Shown piece by piece: positions 1-12,150 of a stretch of DNA of 64,000 nt; positions within the stretch are counted from its first letter, which is position 1; each line of letters begins with the position of its first letter. The stretch covers positions 837,001-901,000 of the forward strand of contig LSRY02000031.1 in assembly GCA_001643675.2 (NCBI GenBank), in the 5' to 3' direction. The stretch comes from Monocercomonoides exilis. Lineage: Eukaryota; Preaxostyla; Oxymonadida; Polymastigidae. A program made the position numbers and the translations under genes. The notes beneath the pieces were generated by a model, which worked only from the letters and a program-made list of their open reading frames with translations, had not been told where the DNA came from and made no database searches.

Positions 1-27
1 TGTTATGATTTCAAAAATTATCACACA
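1..27. mobile_element. End of the small inverted-repeat element (second copy of the 39.4-kb MITE)
   Basis: Bases 2-27 closely match 39599-39622, the right terminal repeat of the 263-bp element inserted in the transposase near 39.6 kb (shared core GTTATGATTTCAAAAA). After about base 27 the sequence becomes transposase coding. Only the end of the element is in the window. Confidence 0.5.
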
Positions 28-675
28 TTTGGAGAACCATGAAAATGTGTTGATATTGACGAGGCTATTTTTTAGAAAAGGAAATTTGAAAGAGGAAAAA
101 AGAAGGATTTGTTGATGATTTTCGGAGGAGTTGAGAGGAAGGAAGGAGGAAGATCTGGAACCAATTTTGAAATCATTGTTTCAAAAAGGAAGGATGAGAC
201 ATTGGTTCCAATTATTCAAGAAAGGATATCAGCAGGCACAACAATTATTAGTGATGAATGGAAAAGCTATAATTGTTTGAAAGATATTGGTTATGAACAT
301 ATTACGGTCTGTCATAAAAGGAACTTCAAAGATCCAGAAACAGGTGCATGTTCCAATACCGTGGAAGGGTTGTGGAGTCATTTAAGAGCATTTTTTCCAA
401 AGCATGGAGTTAGAAAAACATTCATTGCAGATTGCTTATCCATGTGGCTTGTTCAAAGGAATCTTAAACCGAGTTGTGCTGATATTTTGCAAAAGATGAT
501 CCAATTTTTAACAGAAGAAAAACCCATTATTGAAGATGAAGAAATAAGTTATTCTGAAAATGAAGAAATTCCTGACACCGACGATATTCTACATGAGCCT
601 TATGATGCTGAAAATGAAGAAGATTCAAAAGGCATTGATGACGGAGAGGATGCTTCTAATTATTCTGATGAATAA
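1..675 (+). pseudogene. ISXO2-like (IS1595/Merlin type) transposase, 3' catalytic half, broken
   Basis: The frame shows the catalytic core of an ISXO2-like DDE transposase: VDIDEA (first Asp, about 49-66), FGGVERKEGG, IISDEWKSY (second acidic cluster, about 245-272) and a TGACSNTVEGLWSHLRAFF block (about 341-400) corresponding to the usual H/N...EG.W region. It ends in an acidic Ser/Asp/Glu tail with a TAA at 673-675. The same tail occurs in the two other copies in this window. In the frame there is a TGA at 40-42 and a TAG at 73-75, so the copy is dead. The zinc-ribbon N-terminus is absent: the first ~25 bases match the end of the small inverted-repeat element found inside the copy near 39.6 kb, so this gene was probably split by the same element just left of the window. 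The nearest usable codon is a TTG at 109 or ATG at 115; neither is a real start. Confidence 0.8.
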
Positions 676-1278
676 GCAGAAATTTTCATTTGATCAGCTT
701 GAATAAAAAATTAGCGAAAGTTTTTTTAAACGTTTTCCGACAACTTTTTTCTGATTTCAACACTTTATTGACACAAAAGAAATCAATATAAACAAGAATA
801 ATCATTATTTGAAAGTTCGGATATTCTTTTAATTTGCACAAAGAATTATTTTGAATAACTTCTTTGAATAAAAACACTATGTTTAAAAAATCGCCAAAAT
901 ACTCATATCTGAAAAAAAAATCACAAAAGTTATTAAACGATTCGGGAAAAAAAATGTTTCGTCAAGTGTTCAATTTGAAGGAAAAAGGAAAAAATATGAC
1001 TATTTAATATTTTTTTTAATTCAAAATTTTCACGAAAGTTATTTTTTCAAACAATAATTTAATACACTTCTGAATCTTTTAATTCAGAAATCTTCTCAAA
1101 CGCTTTTCATCTTTCACTGAATTCACCTTTACATTCAATCTAAAAAATATCAAAATCTTTTCTTTCCACCAAAATAAAACTTTTATTGTCCATTCATGAG
1201 TTTTAAACATTTGAAATATTGAAAAATAAATTAGAAATAATAAAGCAGCAATTTCAAAATTGAATGAAATCATGAATT
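676..1278. other. AT-rich spacer, nothing supported
   Basis: No frame longer than about 67 codons and no recognisable motif. The right part is probably the 3' flank of the golgin gene. Confidence 0.6.
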
Positions 1279-4200
1279 TCATTTCTTTCCTCTCTTCATT
1301 GTGCCAGAAGTTTCAAATGAATCCAATTTCCATTTTTTTCTTTTGATTTCAGTAATTCTTTGTGTTTCTTCTGGTGAGAACTTCAAAATGATTGCAAGAA
1401 TTTTGAACATTTGTTGCTGAAATTTTCAAAAGAATATCAAAAAATTTATTTATAAAAATGAAAAAAAAAAAAATATTCATAAAACAAATTGAATAATAAA
1501 TACATTAATTTATTTAAAAAAAAAATGTCTTTTTCACAAAAAGCACAATTCACAATTGAAAATTTCTCCATTCAGCTCATTCATTCATTCATTCATTCAT
1601 TTAATTAAAAAAAAAAAATCAGAAACAGTAATATACCTCCAGCTTCTCTTCCGTTATCAGCTTCAGTATAATATTCTTCAAATAAGTCAAATCGATGCTT
1701 TCCCTTGACTGCATCCTTCTCAGCTCGCTTATCTCATCTTCTGCTGCTTTGAGGCGCATAACCAGTGCGTTCAGCTTTTCCTCTGGTGAAATGTCCTCCT
1801 CTTCGGAAGATGAAGAGAAATGCTGAGAAGAAAGTGGAGTTAACAATGCAGAAGAAGAGGCTGTTGTGGTTTCATGTGAAGAAGAAGAAGGAGAAGGAGA
1901 AGGAGAAATGGAAGCGGAAGGAGAAGGAGAAGGCGAAGGTGAATGTAATGAAGCCTGAGAAGGGAGTTGTCCAGAAGAAGAAGAAACCAATGATGTGGAT
2001 GAAGAGCTTGATGAAGATGCAGTAGAAATTGAAGTGATTTTTTGAGTTGCTTTCAAAGCAAGAGGCGATGGAACGATAGGAGAAGAGGCAGAAATAGAAG
2101 GGAAGACAGAAGATAGAGAAGATAAGAGAGGCGTTGAAGAAGAAGAAGAGAGAGAAGAAGAGGAAGTTGAAGAGGAAGAGGAAGAAGAAGAATTTTGCTG
2201 ATGTGGAGTCTTTGGTGTGTTTATGTTTGTGGCTGAAGTGGAATGCATTGGGGACATCAGAGCAGTGGAATGAAATGAGTTCTGTTTTGATGAGCTGAAA
2301 GAAGGTGAAATGGAAAAGGAAGAAGAAGAAGAAGAAGAAGAAGAAGACTTCAACAGAGAAGAAGGCTCCAAGCAATTTGTGGAGTTCGCATTGAACTTGC
2401 TTGAGTACTGTGAATAAAGCGACTCAATCAGCTTTTCAGCTTCATCAAGGCGTTTTTGAACAGCTTGCATCTCTTTCTCCTTCTCCTCCAGTTTCTGTTC
2501 AAGATTTTCTTTTGCCAATTTCACTTCGTTTCTTTCATTTTCCAGCTCATTTTTCAAATTCTCTTTCTCTTTTCTTTCTTCCTCCAAATTTGCAGTCAAC
2601 TCCTTTTTCGTTTCTTCCCATCGATTCTTCTTCTTCTCGCTTTGTTCTTTCAACAAGCTCAACTCTTCTTCCACATCCTTTCTTGCCTTTTCAATTTCCT
2701 CCATTTTCTCCTCTTTCTCTCTCATCTCCTTCTTCATCTTCTCTTTCTCTTCTTCTGCTTCCATCTCCTTCGCCCTCTTCGCTTCTTCCGCTGAATCTCT
2801 TTCGTCTTCTGTCTTCCTCAAAATCGCTTCCAGTTTGTTCATTTCCTCTTTATTTTGCTTCTCCACTTCTTCCATCTTCTTCTTCCTCATCCTTTCTCTT
2901 TCGCTTTCCTCTTTTTTCATTTGAGAAATTATCTTCTCTTTCTCTTCTTTCTCTCTCGCTACTGATTCTTCTTTCTCCTTCTCCATCTTCTCCTTCTCTT
3001 CTTCTCTTTCTTTCCTCTCACTTTCCATTTCTTTCTTCAATTCTTCCACTTCTTTCATTGTTTTCTCAATCAAAACCTCTTTTTCTGCCAACAACCCTTC
3101 CTTTTCCTTCAACATCCCTTCCTTCTCCTCCTTCTCCTTCTTCATTCCTTCCTCTGCTGCTTTCCTCTTCTGCCTCTCTTCTTCCACTTCCTTCTTCAAA
3201 CCCCCTTCAATCTCCCCAACTTTCGCATGATGCGACAAAAGCTCTGCTTCAATCGCTTTTATCTTCTCCTCTTTCTCCTTCAGCCTCTTCTCAAACACTT
3301 TTGCATTCTCTTTGTTTTCCTTCTTCGCCTCTTCTTTCTCTTTGTTCATTGCTTCCAATCTTCGATACACTTTCTCTGCTTCTTGTTCAGATGCATCGAT
3401 TTTCCTTTGCAATTTTTCGGCTTCTTTTTCTTGCTTCCTTCTTTCTTCTCTTTCATTCTCGACTGATTTCCTCAGAATCTCTCGTTCTTCTTCTCCAATT
3501 TCGATTTCTGTTTGAAGTTTGCTGGTTTTCCTTTCATTTTCTGCTATTTTCCCTTTCATTTCCTTCAAATTCGCATGCAATTCTTCGTTTTTCCCTTTCA
3601 AATCCTCTGCATTTTTATTCATTTCCTCCTCTTTCTTTTTCCACGCTTTCTCTTTCCTTTGAAATTCTTCTGCCTCTGCCTTTCTTTCATTGCTCTCCTT
3701 CTTCTGCCCTTCTAAAAGTAATTTTTTCTCCTCTTCCAATCGTTTAATCTTCGCATCCTTTACCAAACTCTGTTTTTTCATCTCTTCCTTTTCATTTGTA
3801 TTGTTTTGGATTAACTTTGAAATTTCTTCTTCTTTTTGCTGAAATTCAGCTTGTTTGTTTTTCAAAGAAACTTCCAAATTTTTGCTTTTTTCTTTCTCTT
3901 CTTCAAGCTTTTTCATTGCTTCTTGCTCATTTTTCTTGTTTTGCTCTTTTTCTTCTTGTAATTTTCCTTCTAGCTCTGTGATCCTTCTGTCTTTCGAGTC
4001 CATTTCTTCTTTCAATAAAAGCGTTTCATCAATCTTTTTCTTCAATTTCTCTTCCCATTTCATCTCTCTATTCTTCCATTCTTCTTCTCTTTTGCTTTCA
4101 GCTTCTTGCTTTTCTCCTTCATTCGCTTGAATAGATTTAAGATGTTCAACTTCATCCGATAAAGAATCATTTTTCATTTTCAACTGGGAAATTGTCGATT

Positions 4201-4761
4201 CACTTTCTCGTTTTGTTGCATTGATATCATCAACAAGTTTCAGATTGGCTTCTGTAATTGATTTGTTCTGATCTTTCAGTTGTTCGACATCCTTTTTAAG
4301 ATTTTCTAATTCCTGTTGTAGTGAATTTTCAATTCGATTTTTTTCTTCCTGCGATTCTGAAAGTTGTTTCGAATATTGTTCCTGCTTGATCTTCAATTCA
4401 TTGTTAAGATCTGCCTTTTCCTTTTCCAATAATTGAATTTTACTTTTATTTTCCAATAAGGCTTTATTAGCCTTCTCCATGAGTGTTTTCATTCTCGCCA
4501 ATTTTATTGCATTTTGATCATCAACAGGTGGAGTTGCAGTTGGCTAATTTTCATTTATTTGAAAACAATAAAGATATTAAAATTAAATAAAAGCATACAA
4601 AATAAAAAAGTTAACAAATAAATAATAATGTGAATGCAACCAAACCGCAGCTGGCGTTTCTGGACGACTTTTTTTAAATGATACAAATTTCAAATTAAGA
4701 AACGCAAAATCTTCATTTCAAAGCAAAAGCATAATATAAATGTTGCAAACAGTTCACTCAT
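1279..4761 (-). CDS. GRIP-domain golgin (coiled-coil trans-Golgi tether)
   Basis: Read as complement(join(1279..1416, 1637..4543, 4646..4667, 4751..4761)), 1,025 aa. Residues from about 20 to 720 are almost unbroken Lys/Glu/Gln-rich heptad coiled coil. A Ser-rich, Pro-containing linker (about 740-930) follows, then a GRIP domain split by the last intron: IDLTYLKNIILKLITEEKLE in the main exon and QQMFKILAIILKFSPEE in the final exon. GRIP domains bind Arl1-type GTPases at the trans-Golgi, so a tethering role follows from the family. The start exon is 11 nt (M S E L) and the second 22 nt; joined they give RPETPAAPTATPPVDD in frame with the long exon. Introns are 220, 102 and 83 bp with donors GTATAT, GTTTGG and GTTTGC. 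Without the last splice the frame ends in a short spurious tail that destroys the GRIP motif. Identification by GRIP pattern is firm; the orthologue is not resolved. Confidence 0.88.
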
Positions 4762-5027
4762 TAAGTTTAACTTCTATAGTTAACTTTCAGTTTCAGCAAA
4801 ATTAAATTTGTCAAAAAAGACTAATCTAAATTAAGGTTATATGAAATTGAAATTTTATATAAAAGATACAAATACTCAATGAATATCCTCATAGACTTTT
4901 AATAAATTAACATCGTAGTGATTGATCTTAAAAAGTGAGATGACGAATGATATTTGAAAAAAAATAAAATTACTTTAAATTTATCTTTATCCAAAAGCAC
5001 AAAAAAATTGATGCTGAATATTAAAAT
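4762..5027. other. Spacer between golgin start and P5A ATPase end
   Basis: 266 bp of AT-rich DNA separating the 5' end of the golgin gene from the 3' end of the ATPase; both genes are on the minus strand. It must hold the golgin promoter and the ATPase polyadenylation region, but no motif is distinct. Confidence 0.5.
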
Positions 5028-8000
5028 CTACGCATTTACGCTCTCCCTTTTCGCTCTAATGACCTTCCTCTTCCTCTTCTTCTCTCTGAAGAACAGCCAC
5101 TTCATGAGGGACTCCCAGATCCAGGGCCCAAACACCCCCGACAGGATCAGCAGCATCACTTTAACATGAAATGCTCTGTTCGGAAACAGAGTCAGTTCCA
5201 GTTTCTTGTTCAGAACAGGAACACTTTGCGAGCCGAGGAACAAAACCACTCCGATCCCAAAGACAGTCGCAAACGTGAGCATCTTGTGCTCCCCGATGCC
5301 TTCCATAAACGGCTTTCCGGCATAATTTGACACGTAAACAGACAAAGTTTGGGCGCTGTCAACAAGAAACACAACTGTTTTGACAAGTGATGGTGTAAAT
5401 TGCTCAACAGCATTTGCATCGGCGGGCGGATCGGGGAATAATATGGAGCTTACAATAGACAAAGGATTGGGAATGGCTGGCTGTGACTGGTCTGGCTTCA
5501 ATTTTTCTGTGATGTTGAGTGCTTTTGCCTCCGTTTCACTCATCTTCCTCATCTTCCTCTTAACTGAGCTCGTCACATTCTTCCCAACCGCTTTTAACGT
5601 CGCGTTTATTCCGCTGGTGGCGCTAGCGCCGGCCGCTGGCGGATGAGTTGCGGAATTTCCGGCGGTTTTATTTGAAGTGGCATTCACAGCCAGTTGAGTG
5701 ACGTTGATTGCAGTGGCTATGAGAGTTGGAATGGCATTTGTGACATTTGACAGCAAAGAGCTGTTTGAAGAAGAAGAAGAAGAAGAAGACAATGTGGAAT
5801 TAATAGAATTTACTGTATTTGTGGCATTGGCAGTTGAGTTGGAGAAGAGAGAAGAAGAAGAAGAAGCGACGGCGGATGCAGCAGAAATGGTGGTGTTGAC
5901 TGCAAGTTTGACAACTGAAAAAAAAAAAAAGATAATAGAAAATGAGAAATAAATAAAATTTTTTTTTAAAAAAAGAGAGAGAAATAATTTATAAAAAAAG
6001 AGAGAAAGTTACAAAAAAAAAAAAAAAGATTTGCAAAATCCATATTCAAATAAAACAATTTTCCACAAATAATTTGTTTCATTTCCAAAAAAATGAAAAA
6101 AAAAAATAAAAATAAAAATAAATTTTAAATTCTTTTAAACAAACCATCTCCCACATCCCCTCCAATCTTCGTTGGCCCCTCCACGCTCTCCGCCAGCTTC
6201 GTCGCCGCCGAAATCGTCAGCAAATGAATAACACTCTGCCCAATCAACGACGTCATGTGGTACAAGCAGAACACACTCGAAGGCGGGTGTACAGTCGCTA
6301 TTCTTTTCAGAGGCTGTGTCCTTGCCATGAACATCACAAACACAGACACTGCAATTGAAGACACTGTCATCTGCGCCTCAGACGCCCTGATGTTCCTCAA
6401 AGCCAGCACAGACAGCTCATACGCTGTAATCAGAGAAGACAAAGCAAGAATTTTGTAGTTCATCTGCACTGATGCTAATGTCGACCTTCCAAACCGCAGC
6501 AAGTCAAGAACTGAACGCAACGTCCCGTTTCTCGCTGTGAAAGGTGCTGCGGACGATGCATCCCCCATCTTCACCACAATCCCATCTCCATCTCCTTCAC
6601 TTCCTCCTCCTCCATTTTGATTACCATTCTCCCTCGCCGACGCTGCCTCGTCGTGAAGAGACGCGAAAAACGTGCCCAAAATCGGGTTTTCGCGCTGCAT
6701 CTGCATGGCATTTTCGAGTCTTGTCTTCTGCTTGATCATCGCCTCCTGCTGCTTCTGGAGCATCCACCTTCCCATCGGCGTCTGCTGCAACTGTGCTTGA
6801 TATGCTGCCATTTGTGGATTCAGAGCAGGAAGTTGTCCAAAAGAAGAAGTGGAAGAAGAAGAAGTTGCTGTTCCATTTGCAATTGCTTCCATCTGCTTTT
6901 GCCTTTTCTCCGCATCTCTCTTCTTCTTCCGCTCTTTCGCTTCCTTTGCTTCTTTCTTTTGTCTCTTTGCTCTTGCCTTTCGTTCAGCTTCTGTTTCATC
7001 AAAATACCCTTCCCAGTAATCTTCTTCGTCTCTTTTCCTTTTTTGCCTCATTTCTTTCTCCTCTTCATCCAACTCTGCAACTGCTTCAATCTCTTTCTCT
7101 TTGTTCTTCTTTGGCACCACTTTTGCTCTGCTACCTCCTTTCCTCTTATTCGTTCCTGCTTCTCCATTCTCTCCTTCTCCTTCTTTCTCTTCCTTCTCTT
7201 TCTCTTTCTCCTTCCTCTCTTCTTCCTCTTCCTCTTCCTCATCATCATCCCAGTCATCATCTTCATCGCTCTTCTTCGTCACAATCGCCACTCCAACGTG
7301 TGCTGTCTTAATAGCCCTTGTATCGTTGCTCCCGTCTCCACACATCAACACCACATTCTTCTTCCCTTTCCACTCCTTTCTCAGCTCATCTACAACCTCT
7401 TCCTTCTGCGACGGCCTCATCCTCGCAAACACTTTAGTCTGGTTGATGAACGGAGTCAAGGAATAATTTTTGGCTTTCAGCAATTCCAGTCCATCGCCTG
7501 TGATGCACAACTCAGCAGGTGTTGGAAGCACACTGGATGTTGGTGGCTGCGCAAGAAGCGGCCGGGTGGAAGGCAGGCTGTCAAAGGCAGCAGCATTGAT
7601 TGAGGATTTGCTTGTTAATGAAGAAGAAGAAGAGGAGGAGGAGGAAGAAGAAGAAGAAGAAGAAGAAGAGTTTCCATTAGAAATAAATGGATCAACAGCT
7701 TCCCATTCTTCCTTCTCTGGATTCAACAGCCATACTCTGTGCCTTTCTATTCTTTTTTTCTCTCTTTCAATCAAAAACCTCCTTTCTTCATTGCTTTCTT
7801 CATCGTCTTCTTCGTTCTCCTCATCCTTCAGCTTCTTCCCTTTGCTGTTTTTCACCCTCCAGCTCTCCTTCTTCTCCTTCTTCCATTGAATCTTCTTGTG
7901 TTTGCAGCAATTGCAGTCGCATTCGCTTCTTTCGTTCTCTGCACATTCCACACAGCCACACTCACACACACAATCAGGCGAAATAAATCTGTCTTCTCCA

Positions 8001-11000
8001 TTTCCGCTTCTTTCTCCTCCTTTCAATATTCCTCCTAATTTATTCCCTCCTTTCTTCTCTTTCCCTTTCCCTTCTCCTTTTCCTTCTCCTCCTTTCCCTC
8101 CTCCCACAATCAGCAAGTCCTCCCCCACCATCCCAATCTCCCTCGCCACGTGTATTGCTGTCAATGGCGCATCTCCAGTGATCATCACACACTTGTGCCC
8201 GCTCTCCCTCAAAACGCCAATCGTTCTGATGGAATCCTTCTTCAACGGACACGCCACACAAATAAAGCCACAAAAGATCAGATCGCTTTCAACAGCACGG
8301 CGAGGAAGGGAAGAGAAGAAGGAATGTTCAGAAGAAGAAGAAGGAGAAGGAGAAAATGGTTTGTATGCCAATGCTATGACACGGGCGCCTTGGTGGGACA
8401 GCTGGCGATGGAGGGCATCGTAGTTGGCAAGGAAGTCAGCAGAGGCTGAAGATAACATGAGAAATGATCGAATGAAAATTTATTGAAAGAAAAGGTAATA
8501 AATATTAATAAAAAATATGAGAAAATATAATTAATAAATAAATATTAATAAATATTTAAATCATTCGCATGCCACATTCAAAATAGCATCCATTTTGTCC
8601 CCTTTCTCTTTCTCTTTCTCTATCTTTTTCTCTCTTTTTCTCTTTCTCTCCTCCACACCTCTATCATTCCCCACTGCCAATCTCTTTCTCACTGCCTCCG
8701 GTGATCCCTTCGACAGCACCATGTAATTGCGTTCTTGACTCATCTGGCTCTGTCTGTTTGTTCCTCGTGTCACCTCAACCACAGTCGAAGACATCGAAAG
8801 CGTTGCATCAAACACATAGCGACGCAAAATATGCAGTGAAACCTGTTGCTCTTTCTTTGAATGGGAAGAAAATGAAGAAGAAGAATTGAAATTATTTGAA
8901 TTTTCTCCTTTTTTCTGCTTCTCTCCTTCATTTTTCGTTCCTTGCCCATTCATTTTCCTTGTCTGACTTCCACATTCGCTCCATATTTTCCCTCTGCATT
9001 CGTTTCCGCCTTTAAACATCGCCCATTTTGTCCATTCGAACGCTGCTTTGTCGAGCGGATCGCCAACAGGAATACCAACAGACGAAGAAGAGAGAAGAGA
9101 AAGAGAAGAAGAAGAAGAAGATGATGATGATGATGATCTTGATGATGGAGAAGGAGAAGGTGAAGGTGAAGGAGAAGGTGAATGAGCTGAAAGGATTGAC
9201 TGTTTGTTTAGCAGAGTCAGCGTATGACATCCAGACAGAACAAACAAGGTTTCTTCGGGAATTTCATTGGCCTGCTTCAGAGTGAGCGAAAGATCAGCTC
9301 TTGAAAATTGAACTGGTTTATTGTTCTGTTTAGCTGTCTCTTTATCTTCTTTCTTTTCATTTTTCTCATTTTTCTCATTCTTTTCATTTCCTTCTTTATC
9401 TTCCTTCCCCTTCCCCTTCCCATTCCCAATCCCTTTCCCTTTCATCCACTTCTGCCACAGCCCCACCCCTGCCACTCCTTCCACCACAAGCGCGTCTTCC
9501 GTCAGCGTCCCTGTCTTGTCAAAGCAGCAGATGTCAACTTTGCCCGCATCAGTCATCCGATACGGCTCAGTGCAGAACACATTCGACTTCATCAGCTCGG
9601 CCAGCGATGTGTTGATGGCCATGTTCAGCTGGATGGGCAGGTCTGTCGGTATAATCGACGTCACAATCTCAGAAATCTTCAGAAACAGCTTAAAGGGCGT
9701 TGTTTTCTTCTTGTCGGTGTTCAAATAGACATAAACTCCTGTCACACACGCCACAACCAGCAAGACGAGAAGAAACACGAATGACTCTAACGTTCCAGAC
9801 GTCTTCTGCGATGCTGTGAAAATGATTGCTCGCATCAGCTTGCCCTGTGTGGTGGAGAAACCTGTGCGGAGCACAACAGCTATGCACCCGCCATCTGGTG
9901 GAGGAAGTTTGGTAAGCCTGCCTGTTGTTGCATTGATGCGATTTTTCTGTTGTTGTTGCTGTTGTTCTTTGTTTTCGTCTTCGGATGAATCATTTTCGCT
10001 GTTGATGTCTTCTTTCTCTTCTTTCTTTGAAGAAGAAGAAGAAGAAGAAGAAGAAGAAGAATCAGAGCGAACACTTTGGATGACTCCTGTGCCTGCCAGC
10101 AGCATCGATGCTTTTCCCTGTGCAAATGCCTCACTCTTCTCTTTCTCTCTTGCAATCAGACGTTCTTTATCCTTTGAAGAAACAGAAGAAGAAGAAGAAG
10201 AAGAATTTGCCCCTTTCTTCTCATTTTGTTCTTCTCCCAAAAACTTCATTACATTTCCGCTTTTCCTTGCCATGTGCAGTTTGAGCGAGTCTTCCCCAAC
10301 CACATTTCTCAGCCCTTCCTTCACCACAGGCATCGACTCCCCCGTCAGCAGCGCCTCATTCACCACAACTCTTCCTTCCAACAGCACAGCGTCTACAGGC
10401 ACAGCCAGCCCGGTCATCCCTGCCTCCTTTATCGCCCTCTTCCGCCTCCGCTCGGCAGCTCTCTCGCGCTTCTTCCGCATCTTCTCAGGCTCAGTCATCT
10501 CCTTCAGCTGCTCCAGCGCCCTTTCCTGCTTCAGCTGGGCTGTCTGGAAGAAGCCCATGATTTTGTCGATCGGATTCTTCCACCTCCTTTTCTCCGCTTT
10601 CTCCTTCGCAGCCTTCTCGTTCTCAAGCGCCTCCTTCAGCGTGCGCGGGATCTGCGGCGCAGTCGACGAGACGGAGATGACGTCGCCAGGGACGAGCGAA
10701 TCGCTCATCACGACCATCCACGTGTTGTTCCGCAGGACGTAAATCGGCCGGTGGTCGCCGCTCATCGAGCGGATCGTCTTCATGTTGCTGATCTGCTGCT
10801 GCACCCCGATGCACTCAAACACAAGGAGCATAAACAGCGACATCAGCGAAAACCGCCAAAACTCATCAAACATCCACAGGAATATGCACAGAATCTGGAA
10901 TATAAACATCGGAGAAATTATTCGTTCTTTCAGCAGCGATCCAAAAGAAGGAAGAGGAACCGTAAGCGAATTGGAGTGCCACACTCCTAGAGACGGGGGC

Positions 11001-11669
11001 CTTTGCAACGGAGTGTAAAAAGCTCCTTCAGGAACAGTCTGTGAAGCAGGAATAGATAGTCCGCCATTCTTTGCATGATCAAAGTAATCAGAAAAACGAG
11101 ATTGATCAGGAAATGGAATACAAAAGAAATTCTGACGTTTTTCGCTCCAAATGAACAAACGGCGCTGATACGTAAATGAAGGCAAAGGAGGAAGAGATTT
11201 TCCGCTTTTTAGTTCATTCAAAAAATCAGGCAAAACATCTCCATATATTTCCGGAAGCAAAGTACCATAAAGGTTTCCAGGAATTTCAATTTTTTCGATG
11301 GCAACGATCTCTTTATCTCCTGAGTGTGGTAACGGTACAACGTATGCATGAGATGCCAGCATTGGCGGAGCCTAATCCATTTTCAAAAAAATTAAAAAAA
11401 TCAAATCCTGAATTATATGCTTAAACCTTTTTATATTTGATGAAAATTCCATATGAAATAACCCAAGATTGCATAAGAAAATGTAACGATGTTGCAACAA
11501 AAATACCTATCGCAATCCAGAAAGGAATGGACCATAAAAAAGGATTTCCTTTTAAATTATTATTATAAATGAGATTCGACAACGTGGCATATGCAATAAC
11601 CACAAGTAGAATATCAATTCTATGTATTGCTCGTCTTTTTTGAAGTGTCTGCACCGAATGAACCTTCAT
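5028..11669 (-). CDS. SPF1: P5A-type P-type ATPase (Spf1/ATP13A1-like ER transmembrane-helix dislocase)
   Basis: Read as complement(join(5028..5914, 6145..8445, 8569..11371, 11427..11669)), about 2,077 aa against roughly 1,200 in the family. Visible in order: two N-terminal TM helices (exon 1); the P5A-specific N-domain; A-domain EALLTGESMPVVKEG (about residue 425); M4 motif PTDLP (about 658) in place of the usual PPELP; phosphorylation motif CCFDKTGTLTED (about 700); MITGDAPLTA (about 1104); hinge motif GDGSND (about 1387); and C-terminal TM helices across exons 3-4. The P5A family removes mis-targeted helices from the ER membrane. Excess length comes from Ser, Lys/Glu and Asp/Glu tracts in cytosolic loops, mainly around the N and P domains. 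Introns 1 (55 bp, GTTTAAG) and 3 (230 bp, GTTTGT) join cleanly. Intron 2 has no in-phase GT donor; a GC donor at 8568 keeps frame. Start ATG at 11669 precedes the first helix. Confidence 0.93.
8446..8568 (-). other. Probable GC-AG intron in the P5A ATPase
   Basis: The frame upstream closes with TGA at 8561-8563 and re-opens after a good acceptor (TTATCTTCAG, ending 8446). The acceptor needs a phase-1 donor. The only GT near the exon end (8575-8574) is phase 0 and would shift the frame; GCGAAT at 8568 is phase 1 and restores it. Exon totals then divide by three. Confidence 0.5.
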
Positions 11670-12150
11670 TTAAATTGATAAAAAGGTTCAAAGTTTCAAA
11701 TACTTCAAATTAGGGTTCTCTCATAATTATGAAAATTCAATTTCCACAACGAAAGAATTGTTCGTATTCAAAGAAAATTATTCAAAAATGTGTCTGTGGA
11801 CTATTGGAAAAAAATTATTTATGTTTGTGCAAACTCCTATTAAAGAATTAAATTTTTTTCAGAAGATTTTTTGTTCAGTTAAACCAAAACATTTTCAATG
11901 TGTCAGGATATGAGATTTGTTTGCAGCATATACGTTCAACATTGTCATGAAAGTTTTTGACATATTTTTTTATTTATGGATTGGAAATATCAAATAAAGC
12001 ATGAGCTTGTTGTTTATTCCGAACGGAAACTTATTTATGAACAGAAAAACAAAAAAATATTTTCTCAAAATTTTTATTAGGACTATGAAGTTTTTTTTTA
12101 TGAAAAATAATTTGTTCGAAACTTTTATGAAAAGATAAATATATTTTTCA
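11670..12150. other. AT-rich spacer, nothing supported
   Basis: No coding-like frame. It would contain the P5A ATPase promoter, since that gene starts at 11669 on the minus strand and reads away from here. Confidence 0.5.

Noticed and set aside
2401-3747. 448-codon plus-strand frame opposite the golgin
   Set aside because: Antisense of coiled-coil Lys/Glu codons gives Phe/Ser/Leu runs; no motif, and the minus strand has the GRIP domain.
8574-8575. GT at the end of ATPase exon 2 as the donor
   Set aside because: It is phase 0 while the only good acceptor needs phase 1, so it would shift the frame of a conserved protein.
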